Part shown: in pieces, positions 16,678 through 25,000 of the stretch
Layout of the letters: every line of letters starts with the position of its first letter
Position numbering within the stretch: position 1 is the first letter of the stretch
Assembly: GCA_022709905.1 (NCBI GenBank)
Contig: JAKLHY010000027.1
Span: 26,899-90,898 of the forward strand
Direction: 5' to 3'
Source of the DNA: Verrucomicrobiota bacterium
GTDB taxonomy: Bacteria; Verrucomicrobiota; Verrucomicrobiia; Limisphaerales; UBA1319
Length of the DNA: 64,000 bases
Notes under the pieces: model-generated
What the model was told of the DNA's origin: nothing
Database searches by the model: none
Seen by the model: the letters and a program-made list of their open reading frames with translations, nothing else
Program-made: the position numbers and the translations under genes

Positions 16678-17232
16678 GTGAATGAGGAGCAGGTGCTGAT
16701 TTCACAGGCCCAGAAGGATCCTGAGGCCGCCGGAAGACTTTATGACCGATATTACGGCGGAATCTTCAGCTACATCTGCCACTCCACCCTCGACCATGAC
16801 TGGAGTGAAGATTTGACATCGAATGTGTTTCTTGTTGCGTTTCGTCATTTGGGACGGTTTCGTTGGCGGCGGATTCCGTTTCGGGCGTGGCTGTATCGAA
16901 TCGCCACGAAAGAAATCAGGATGTACTACCGCCGGCGGAAACGTTCCCGAGTGACTCCTCTGGATGCATCCAACAACGACAGGCCCTGTGATGCGCCGTC
17001 GGCTCTTGACAACATGTCGACGGCGGAAGATCACCAGGTGCTGCATTGGGCGCTGGGGGAGCTTCAATCCAAATACCCCGCCGTGATCATTCTGCGTTAT
17101 TTCGAAGACAAGCCGCTTGCCGAGCTCGCCGAAATCCTCTGTCAAAGAGAAGGCACGATCAAGTCCCAGCTGCACCGGGGATTGGCCCGGTTACAGGAGA
17201 TTCTGAGGTCTCAAGGAATTGTGCCGCATTAA
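16678..17232 (+). CDS. ECF-type RNA polymerase sigma factor
   Basis: A 184-aa sigma-70-family factor. Region 2 is 'LISQAQKDPEAAGRLYDRYY' through 'DLTSNVFLVAFRHLGRFRWR' and 'PFRAWLYRIATKEIRMYYRR', and region 4 is 'VLHWALGELQSKYPAVIILR' through 'EGTIKSQLHRGLARLQEILR'. The start is set at GTG 16678 because the protein then opens VNEEQVLISQAQKDP, like other short sigma factors, and AAGG lies about 7 bases ahead; a GTG at 16615 has no ribosome site. It is followed 12 bases later by a membrane-anchored protein placed as anti-sigma factors are. Confidence 0.88.
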   Translation: MNEEQVLISQAQKDPEAAGRLYDRYYGGIFSYICHSTLDHDWSEDLTSNVFLVAFRHLGRFRWRRIPFRAWLYRIATKEIRMYYRRRKRSRVTPLDASNNDRPCDAPSALDNMSTAEDHQVLHWALGELQSKYPAVIILRYFEDKPLAELAEILCQREGTIKSQLHRGLARLQEILRSQGIVPH

Positions 17233-17244
17233 TGGAAACAAGCT

Positions 17245-17592
17245 ATGAACCGTGATTTGGAATCGATGGAACATTATCTCCAGGGGGTTGTTCCCGCTGT
17301 GGATTTTTCGGAGCAGCATCGCCAGGAACTGCGTCAGCGCATTCTTGAGGAAACCTGCCGCAGACAGCAGATGGGGCGAACCACGAAACGGTTGCGTTTA
17401 TGGGTCCTGCTGGTTGCCTTGGCTGGTATTGCCACGGTGGGCTCATCGGTGGGAGTTCGGCTTTATGATTTTCTTTTCGAGGGGCAAGCCACGGATGGAT
17501 CCTATCACTTTTTCAAAGGACCGGAGATTATCGAACCGGCAAGCGTGCCGGAGAATCAGACGGGGTCGGAGACCGTACCGTGGCCCGGATGA
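17245..17592 (+). CDS. Single-pass membrane protein, putative anti-sigma factor N-terminal part
   Basis: 115 aa, with an N-terminal cytoplasmic part (residues 1-48, rich in Arg and Glu: 'FSEQHRQELRQRILEETCRR'), one transmembrane helix at about 50-72 ('LRLWVLLVALAGIATVGSSVG') and a short outer segment. Its position directly after the sigma gene suggests an anti-sigma or sigma-regulatory role, although no known anti-sigma domain is recognisable. Its TGA (17590-17592) overlaps an ATG at 17589. The following gene reads like the missing periplasmic domain, so either the two are translationally coupled or a one-base shift has split a single gene. Confidence 0.65.
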   Translation: MNRDLESMEHYLQGVVPAVDFSEQHRQELRQRILEETCRRQQMGRTTKRLRLWVLLVALAGIATVGSSVGVRLYDFLFEGQATDGSYHFFKGPEIIEPASVPENQTGSETVPWPG

Positions 17593-18380
17593 CCGTGGTG
17601 ACGGTACCCCCCGAAGAGATGCCCCCGGGCGGGATCGAGCAAATGCAGCGCGACCTGGCGGAAGTGGATCTGCTGCGCCAGAAGAATGCCCGCGAGTTGG
17701 TGGAGGTCTCCGATAAAGAGGTGAATGGTCATCCCTTATCTCGGACATTTGTTTACCAGTACCGGCTTGCCGACGGTCGCATACACACCAGCCGAGAAGG
17801 CGGCGCGGAACCGCCGGGCCCGTCGGCAGAGGACGAGGCTCAAATTGCGGTGTTGCGTAACGAAAGCCGTCGGGAAGTGATTCACGTTCTTGATACCGAA
17901 TTCAACAGTTTTCTGCAACGGATGTTGACCTGCCGTTATCATTTGTCTGACGGCAGAATTGTCACGGTGGAGGGGGATGCGGACCCGGCTTTGGTGGGTA
18001 ACGCAGCCTGGCTCAGTGAAGATCAGAGCCGGGAGTTGTGGCGGCTCGTTGGTTTGAAGCAAGGGGAGTCCCTTGGCAAAACGGACACCTTCATTTATGG
18101 AACAACGTTCACCTTTGAAAGGAATCGTTACCAGCTATCTGACGGGACTGTGGTGGTTCTCGCCGATGGCCAGCCCAAAGGACAGAAGACCACTTTGACG
18201 GGATCCGATTGGGAGGAATACCGGGCTTTGGTCAAGTCAGGCCTTGGTGTTTCCGGGGGAGAACGCGAGGAAGAAATCGGCGGCCGGATGTTCACGTTTC
18301 GGCAAGAGCGGTATGTGCTCAGCGACGGCACTGAAGTCGTCCGGTCAACGGGGAGGCCCTGTCCTGAGGCCATCAGGTAG
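17589..18380 (+). CDS. Repeat-containing protein with 'L.DGR..T' units, likely outer domain of the preceding protein
   Basis: About 263 aa from the ATG at 17589. It has no signal peptide or membrane helix of its own. It consists of repeated units of about 55 residues ending in a YxLSDG motif: 'FVYQYRLADGRIHTSREG', 'LTCRYHLSDGRIVTVEGD', 'FERNRYQLSDGTVVVLADG' and 'FRQERYVLSDGTEVVRSTG'. I do not recognise the family. Since the only membrane anchor is in the 115-aa gene that ends in ATGA overlap with it, a single original protein (cytoplasm, helix, repeat domain outside) is plausible. If truly separate, it would be cytoplasmic. Confidence 0.7.
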   Translation: MTVVTVPPEEMPPGGIEQMQRDLAEVDLLRQKNARELVEVSDKEVNGHPLSRTFVYQYRLADGRIHTSREGGAEPPGPSAEDEAQIAVLRNESRREVIHVLDTEFNSFLQRMLTCRYHLSDGRIVTVEGDADPALVGNAAWLSEDQSRELWRLVGLKQGESLGKTDTFIYGTTFTFERNRYQLSDGTVVVLADGQPKGQKTTLTGSDWEEYRALVKSGLGVSGGEREEEIGGRMFTFRQERYVLSDGTEVVRSTGRPCPEAIR

Positions 18381-18540
18381 GGTGCGACGGCCATGCGCGC
18401 CATGCGAACAACGGCCGGCCCGGCGGTCCAGCCCTACTCGGTTGATGAGATGTAAGCAGGCCTGAAAGGAACAGAACGCTTTGTGATTTTGATGGGGATC
18501 GCGGAATCCGATTTTCCGAAATCCCTGCCGGGCGATCGTT

Positions 18541-19812
18541 TTAATCTGCCAGGTAGGGAATGGTGAGCGGACCTTGGGGCAGGATGGCGACCCGGCCGGT
18601 GGCGCCCAGGTGATGCAACTCCGCCTCGACGGCCCGGCTGATGTCGCGACAAGGCTCGAAGTGGGCGGCCCGCGTGTCGGCATCGCTTAACCGGCTGAAC
18701 AGTTGGACCCGGGCCTTTGCCTGAATGCCGGCCTGGATTTGGACCTGCCATTGCTCGGGCCAGGAAAAGCCCGGGGACTGGATGCGCTCGAGGAGTTCGG
18801 CTGGATTTCGCGCGCTCCTCAGGAGACGGTCATAGGGGCTGTTTGCGGGGATGCCTTCGCTGCATTCGCAGGCCAGGATCAGCAATCCGCCCGGTTTCAG
18901 AATGCGCGCGCCCGCCGACAGGCCCTTGACGCCCTGGTATAGATTCAGGTCCAGGGGGTAACCACTGTTGGTTGTCACGACAATGTCAAAGGGTTCTTCC
19001 ACCCGTTGCATCGCCGACTCACGAACGAACTCGCAGCCAACCCGGTGCGCCTCGATCAAGTCTCCCGCGAACACACCCGTGAGCCGCCGTTCATGATCCA
19101 AGGTCACATTCAACAAAAAACTGGGGCCCACCCGGAGAGCGATCTCTTGGATCTCTTCCCACAGCGGATTACCGGTGGTGATGCCAAAGGCGGCTTTCGG
19201 ATGGCCGATGTTGTGAGGTCCATGATTGCTGAGAACACTTTCGAGGCCGGCAACGCCCGGGAGAATTCCCTTGGGACCGCCGCTGAATCCGGCAAAAAAA
19301 TGGGGTTCAATAAAGCCGGTGATAATCCGCACGTCGGCTTCCACCAGATGGCGGTTCAACAGGGCCGGAGCCCCATCTCGCATCTGACCGATCTTCAGCA
19401 GTTGATCCGGATCTTCGCAAGGGTGGTTGATCACCCGGTAGTTTTGGGCGACGCCGGGACTCAGCAGGACGGCCAGTTCATCCGGCGTGTTGGGACGGTG
19501 CGTTCCGACAGCGTTCAAGAGGGTGACTTGATTTCGAGGCACAAAAGAGAGGTAATCCAGCAGCCAGGGGATCAGGCGATGATTGGGAGTGGCGCGGGTG
19601 ATATCGGTGAAGACGATGCAGACCTGGTGTCCAGGTTGAATCCATTCCCGCAAAGGGGGGGCTCCGACAGGATGATCCAAGGCGTCAAGGACGGCCTGAT
19701 GTTCGTCTCTCAGGACTTTTTGGGGCGTGGGTTCGATCACGGTGGCGTAATTTTCGGGCAGATCCAACTGGGTCTTGCCTCGGCCGTAAGAAAGCTCAAT
19801 CCGTTTTGGCAT
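18541..19812 (-). CDS. larA: LarA-family nickel-pincer racemase/epimerase
   Basis: A 423-aa LarA-like (former DUF2088) enzyme starting MPKRIELSYGRGKTQLDLP. The family's catalytic elements are present: 'NAVGTHRPNTPDE' with His105, 'IEPHFFAGFSGGPKGILPG' with His171 and Lys181 (equivalent to His174 and the pincer-linked Lys184 of lactate racemase), and 'SGYPLDLNLYQGVKGLSAGA'. The family racemises lactate or epimerises other 2-hydroxy acids using a nickel-pincer nucleotide. The cofactor genes larB, larC and larE are not in the window. The actual substrate is open, because the family is broader than lactate racemase. Confidence 0.88.
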   Translation of the reverse strand: MPKRIELSYGRGKTQLDLPENYATVIEPTPQKVLRDEHQAVLDALDHPVGAPPLREWIQPGHQVCIVFTDITRATPNHRLIPWLLDYLSFVPRNQVTLLNAVGTHRPNTPDELAVLLSPGVAQNYRVINHPCEDPDQLLKIGQMRDGAPALLNRHLVEADVRIITGFIEPHFFAGFSGGPKGILPGVAGLESVLSNHGPHNIGHPKAAFGITTGNPLWEEIQEIALRVGPSFLLNVTLDHERRLTGVFAGDLIEAHRVGCEFVRESAMQRVEEPFDIVVTTNSGYPLDLNLYQGVKGLSAGARILKPGGLLILACECSEGIPANSPYDRLLRSARNPAELLERIQSPGFSWPEQWQVQIQAGIQAKARVQLFSRLSDADTRAAHFEPCRDISRAVEAELHHLGATGRVAILPQGPLTIPYLAD

Positions 19813-19928
19813 GCGACGACTTGGCCTTTTCCCGAGGCCCGGCATTCGGGTGCCGGAGAAAAGGACGTCCGCACTATGGCATGGAGGGCCTGGCTTGTCG
19901 AAAACGAAAGAATGACTACATTGACCTC

Positions 19929-20750
19929 ATGACAACAAACAAGCGAACACTCGTTTTATGGCTGTTATCGATGGCCATATGCGTGGGGATTGGGACCGGT
20001 TGCAGCACAGTTCCCGTGACGGGGCGGCAGCAGATCAATTTTGTTTCCGCGGATGAGGAGATGAAACTCGGCTTGACCGAGTTTGAGAAGATGAAGAAGG
20101 AAACCCCGATCAGCCGGGATCAAAACCTGATCCAGATGGTGGAGCGGGTGGGAAAACGCATCGCGGCGGTGGCGCGCCCCGATCTTCCCAACGCCCAGTG
20201 GGAGTTCGTGGTCTTTGAAAACAAAGAGCCGAACGCCTTTTGTTTGCCGGGGGGGAAAGTGGGGGTGCACACGGGAATCATGCCGATCGCGAAGAATGAG
20301 GCCGGATTGGCAACCGTGATCGGGCACGAGGTCGCGCACGCGGCGGCTCATCATGGAGCGGAGCGCATGAGCCAGGCGGTCCTGCTCCAGTCGGGCGGAG
20401 AGGTTTTGGGGGTGGGAATGGCGGGCGCGGATTCACGCGCGCAAGCTGTGGCAAGCACCTTGTATGGATTGGGATCTCAATTGGGCATTGCCTTGCCGCA
20501 CAGCCGAAAGCAGGAATCCGAAGCCGACCAGATCGGGCTGATCTACATGGCCCGCGCCGGATATGATCCGCAGGAGTCCATCGCGTTCTGGGAACGATTC
20601 GCGGATTTCAACCGGCGCTCGGGCGGAGCGACTCCCTGGTTTCTCCGCACGCATCCGCTCGATGAAACCCGGGTGCAACAGCTCAAGACCTGGCTCCCCC
20701 AGGCCCAGCAGGAATATCGAACCGCGAAAGGCGGGGTGGCGCCCCGATAA
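19929..20750 (+). CDS. M48-family zinc metalloprotease, lipoprotein
   Basis: 273 aa from the ATG at 19929. A lipoprotein signal ends at 'GIGTGCSTVPVTGRQQ' (Cys at the lipobox; the VPVTGRRQ string is common in this family). The zinc site is HEVAH at residues 133-137, and the third ligand is in 'SRKQESEADQIGLIYMARAG'. A C-terminal 'WFLRTHPLDETRVQQLKTWL' resembles the end of BepA/YcaL/LoiP-type enzymes. It is likely a periplasmic quality-control protease attached to the membrane. It lies 52 bases before the response-regulator operon and may be separate from it. Confidence 0.92.
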   Translation: MTTNKRTLVLWLLSMAICVGIGTGCSTVPVTGRQQINFVSADEEMKLGLTEFEKMKKETPISRDQNLIQMVERVGKRIAAVARPDLPNAQWEFVVFENKEPNAFCLPGGKVGVHTGIMPIAKNEAGLATVIGHEVAHAAAHHGAERMSQAVLLQSGGEVLGVGMAGADSRAQAVASTLYGLGSQLGIALPHSRKQESEADQIGLIYMARAGYDPQESIAFWERFADFNRRSGGATPWFLRTHPLDETRVQQLKTWLPQAQQEYRTAKGGVAPR

Positions 20751-20802
20751 TCCCCCATTCCAGCGACTTGATTACTCGGGGATTATGGGTTTTTATTAAG
20801 GC

Positions 20803-21471
20803 ATGACCGAATCTGCCAGGAAACCCCGCATTCTCATCATCGAGGACGATGACTGGCAGTATGAGATCTATGAGGAGGCATTGTCTGAATACGACTTGGC
20901 GCGAGTGAAAACTTGCGGTGAGGTCATGCCCTCACTGAGCAAGAGACCGCCCGATTTGATCATCCTGGATCATATCTTATCGAAAGGCGAACTGGGTTTG
21001 GATTATCTTCCCTTGTTTCGCGACCTCCTGCCGTTTGTGCCTGTCGTGGTGGTCTCAGGCGCGCTCGAGGTCCACCAACAGATCGAGGTGCTGCAAGGAC
21101 CGCGCCGCGCCCATTATTGCCTGACCAAGCCGGTTGACATGGATGACCTGCGCCGCACGGTGGCCATTGCGCTTCAGGAATGCGGAGAAGCGGAGGTGGT
21201 GCGCCAGTTCGAAGCCCTGGAACGGGCAAAGCGCGTCGATGCCGAGGCCCTCTTCAGCCGGTCTTCCGACCGGCTCAGCCGGCAAAATGAAATCCTCAAA
21301 ATCCTCCGGAGAACCACCGGTCGCCCCAATATTTCCGCCCTGGCCCGGCAATTTCGCGTGGCCCGACGCACGATCATCCGGGATTTGCTCGAACTTATCC
21401 GCCGCGGTCAGGTGGATCCCAACGTTTACCCTCAGGACGAGGATGCCATCGATGATCCTGAAAACCCATGA
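20803..21471 (+). CDS. Response regulator with C-terminal helix-turn-helix
   Basis: A 222-aa two-component regulator. The receiver covers residues 8-125: acidic pocket in 'ILIIEDDDWQ', phospho-acceptor Asp in 'PDLIILDHILSKGE', and the conserved Ser and Lys in 'VVVVSGALE' and 'YCLTKPVDMDDL'. After a linker, residues 160-205 form a helix-turn-helix ('RPNISALARQFRVARRTIIR' then 'DLLELIRRGQV'), closer to a resolvase/DeoR-type reader than to OmpR or NarL heads. The C-terminus is acidic (DEDAIDDPENP). It is followed by UspA (9 bases) and the hybrid kinase, which is the likely partner. Confidence 0.85.
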   Translation: MTESARKPRILIIEDDDWQYEIYEEALSEYDLARVKTCGEVMPSLSKRPPDLIILDHILSKGELGLDYLPLFRDLLPFVPVVVVSGALEVHQQIEVLQGPRRAHYCLTKPVDMDDLRRTVAIALQECGEAEVVRQFEALERAKRVDAEALFSRSSDRLSRQNEILKILRRTTGRPNISALARQFRVARRTIIRDLLELIRRGQVDPNVYPQDEDAIDDPENP

Positions 21472-21480
21472 GGTAATCCT

Positions 21481-22026
21481 ATGAATACCATCCCTTCTCC
21501 CGAAGCTGAGCAGAATCCACAGTCGGTTCCGCCCGCAGCCGTTGAGCCTGAGACGCCAAAATCCGCCTTTGCTCCCATCCGGCTTGGAAAAATCCTGGTC
21601 CCGGTTGACTTCTCTGATCCGTCCCGCAAAGCCTTGAAGTACGCCACCGCGTTTGCCGCGCACTTTCGTGCGTCCGTGATTCTTCTGCATGTGGTCGAGT
21701 TTAACTTTGTGGGATCAGATTTCGGGCTGGTTGAGTTGTCACAAGTCGAGACCGACATGAGGGAAAGCGCCGCCCAACGAATCGGCGAATGGCTCAAGGA
21801 GGAAGTGGGAGCCGGTTTGAGCGCCGAATCCATGGTTCGCTGTGGCCGGCCCTATCTTGAAATCATCGACACGGCGAAGGAAAGCGAAGTCGACATGATT
21901 CTGATTGCGGCTCATGGCCATTCGAGCCTGGCGCATATCTTGCTGGGCAGCACGGTGGAGCGTGTGGTTCGTCATGCGCCTTGTCCGGTGCTGGTTCTCC
22001 GGCCTGTGCAGCACGAATTTGTCTGA
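21481..22026 (+). CDS. Universal stress protein (UspA family)
   Basis: 181 aa with a Pro-rich N-terminal tail of about 35 residues and one Usp domain: 'KILVPVDFSDPSRKALKYAT', 'SVILLHVVEF', and the ATP-binding pattern 'AAHGHSSLAHILLGSTVERV' followed by 'VRHAPCPVLVL'. The G..G.........G[ST] arrangement is only partly kept (GHSSLAHILLGST), so ATP binding is possible. A GAGG 8 bases before the ATG supports the start. It sits between a response regulator and a histidine kinase, suggesting a stress-signalling operon. Confidence 0.93.
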   Translation: MNTIPSPEAEQNPQSVPPAAVEPETPKSAFAPIRLGKILVPVDFSDPSRKALKYATAFAAHFRASVILLHVVEFNFVGSDFGLVELSQVETDMRESAAQRIGEWLKEEVGAGLSAESMVRCGRPYLEIIDTAKESEVDMILIAAHGHSSLAHILLGSTVERVVRHAPCPVLVLRPVQHEFV

Positions 22027-22052
22027 GTGCTGGCACTCAATATGGGGGATGC

Positions 22053-25000
22053 CTGAAGACCGTTTGTTGTTGTGATTCAAAGTGGGATACCTCCCGGTGG
22101 TGGCGGGTTGGCCTGAGTGCTTTGGGCATGGGATTGCTGGCGATCCTGGGGTTCATGTCCGTGGGATGGGGGGCTGAGCCGGAGGACAAAGCCGGTGTCC
22201 TGCGCACGGTGTCGGAGGTCAAGAGACTGTCGCGGGAACAGGCGATCCGGTCGCAACCTGTGCGTGTGAACGCCATGGTCACGCACTGGAATCCGATGAC
22301 CCTTGATCTGTTCGTGCAGGACGAGACGGACGGCATTTTTGTGGCGGCCTTGACGCCGCTCATGCCGGTGGCGGTGGGGGAATGGATGGAGATCGAGGGT
22401 GTCACCTCGCCCGGGGCCTATAACCGCGTGATCTCGCGGCCGGTGTTTCGGACATCAACCCGATCCCAGGCCGCCTTGTCGCCGAAAATCACCGGACTGG
22501 ACGAGATCCTGAGCGGACGCGATGACGCCCGATGGCTGGAGGTCCATGGCGTGATCCAATGGGCGGTTGTCGAAGGCGGCTCGCTCATCTGCTGGTTGCG
22601 ATCGAGCGGGCAGAAAGTCGAAATCCGCTTTGCGCGGATTCCTCCTGATTTAAAGCCGGTTAATCTATTAGATGCGGAAGTCCGGGTGCGGGCGGTATGT
22701 TCAACTACGATGCAGGCCAGTGGAGAACTGGAGGGGGTGATCTTGCTGGCGAACGATTTTCGCGACCTAACCATCTTAATGCAACCCACCGAACCTCGCT
22801 TGTCACGAGTGTCCCGACAACCTGTGGCCAGTTTGCTGGCGCTCAGAACCAATCAATTTCCGGACCACGCGGTCTGCGTTCGGGGCCGTTTGGAACCGGC
22901 CCTTGAAGAGGGGTGCTGGCGTCTGACGGACTCGACGGGACAGATCCTGGTTGCCACAAATGCGATGCATCGCGCGCGAATGGGCTTTGAAACCGAGGTG
23001 GCAGGTTTTTTAGGGTGGCTGGAGTCGCGTCCCGTCCTGGAAGATGCCATCTTGCGCCAGTATGCGACTCTCGAGGGGGGCGCGGCCCAGGAAGTTCAAG
23101 TCATTACCGATATGGAAACCCTGAGGACATTGCCGCCTGATGAGGCGGAACGCGCCTGGCCGGTGTATCTTCGGGGCATCGTGACGGTGGTGGATCCCGC
23201 GGAGGAGCAGTTTTGTCTTCAGGATGCTTCCGGAGGGGGGTTCATTGTGTTGCCGAGAGAGCATTCGGCGATCGCAGCGGGCCAGGAAGTGGAGGTGGAA
23301 GGCTTCACAAGCCGGGGGACCTTTTTACCGGCCGTGGTCCAAACGAGTGTCAAGGTCTTGGGGCAAGGAGTTCTTCCCGACCCCATCTTTTTAACCCATG
23401 GAGATTTGCTGTCGGGAGTTTACGACGGGCAGTGGATCGCGGTGGAAGGCATTGTCCGGCGGGTCTGGGAGGATCCCCACTATCTTTGGATCAGACTCGG
23501 GGTCAGCGATAAGAGGGTTGATGCGCGGATGCCCGGCGGTCGAGCCTCGGGAGACACGGCTGGATGGCTCGATGCGAAGGTCCGGATTACGGGGACCTTG
23601 GATGTTGAGCCGAACGTCCGCCGTCAACCGGCTCGATTTCAACTGCTGGTTCCCGGGATACAACAGATCACTAACGTGCGTCCCTCGCCATCGACTGAAC
23701 CGCCTTTACGCAAGATTCAGGGACTCATGGAAACGGCTCAAACCACTCGGTATGGGCATAGGTTCCGCGTGCGAGGAGTGGTGACCGGTGTCTTGGAAGA
23801 GCTGGGGATTTTGATACGGGATGAATCTGCCAGCATCTGCGTGAAAACGGCCGATCGGTTCCCCAAGGGAATCAGCGTAGGTGAGGAAGTGGAAGTCGTC
23901 GGTTTTCCGGGCAGAGGAGACTACTCCGAGAGGATCGAGGATGCCACGATTCGGAAACTCAGGGTAGCCGCTGTTCCACTCCCCAAGCGGACATCGGCGG
24001 CGTCGGCGGCGGGCGGACATCACGATTTTGAGCTCATCCAGGTGGAAGGGGTTGTGGTGAGCGATTATCCGCGAGACGGGGGCCGGGTGATCATCCTGCA
24101 ATCCGGAGATCAATTGTTCGAAGCCTGGCATGCGGGTCCGCTGACCGGGTCGTCCGGGCGGGATATTTCGCGAGGTTTCCTGATGAAGCTGACCGGAATT
24201 TGCCTGACCGAAGTGGACACTTTGGGCGAGCCGCGCGGATTCCGTTTGCTATTGAGATCTCCCGACGATTGGGTGGTGCTCAGGCGGCCATCCTGGTGGA
24301 CCGCAGGTCGAATTCTATGGCTCCTGGGGATAGCTGTGGGGATGTCTTTGGCCGCATTGGCCTGGGTGGCGGCCCTTCGGCGCCAGGTCCGCGAACGCAC
24401 TGCGGAAACACAGAATGCACTGGCCTTTCTGGAGACTTCGATTGCCGAGTCGCCTTCGGGCGTGCTGATTGCGGATGCTCCCGGGGTTCACGTCCGGTGG
24501 GCCAATCCCGCCGCCCTGACCATGCTGGGAGAGTCGGGGGGGGCGCCCGCAGAAAACAAACTCGACCGTCACATCAGCCAATGGCAAATCCTTCGGTCTG
24601 ACGCGTCGCCTTACGCGGCCGCGGATGTGCCGCTTGCCCGGGCGATTCGGACGGGTGAGGTGACGCGCAACGAGGAGTTTGTCATTCGAAACGCTCAGGG
24701 TGAAAACCGTTGGTTTACAGCGAATGCCGCTCCGATCCGGGATCGCGAGGGTTGCATCACGGCGGGGATTATGGTTTTTCACGACGTCACGGATCACAAG
24801 CGTGCCGAGCAGGACAAGGAAAAGCTGCAAGCCCAGCTGCTGCAATCGCAGAAGATCGAGTCTGTCGGCCGGCTCGCGGGCGGTGTAGCCCACGATTTTA
24901 ACAATATGCTGCAGGCAATTCTTGGCAACGCGGCTCTTGCGATGGAACAGGTTCCGGCTGGCAGCCAGCTGCACGAGGACCTCATCGAGATCCAGAAAGC

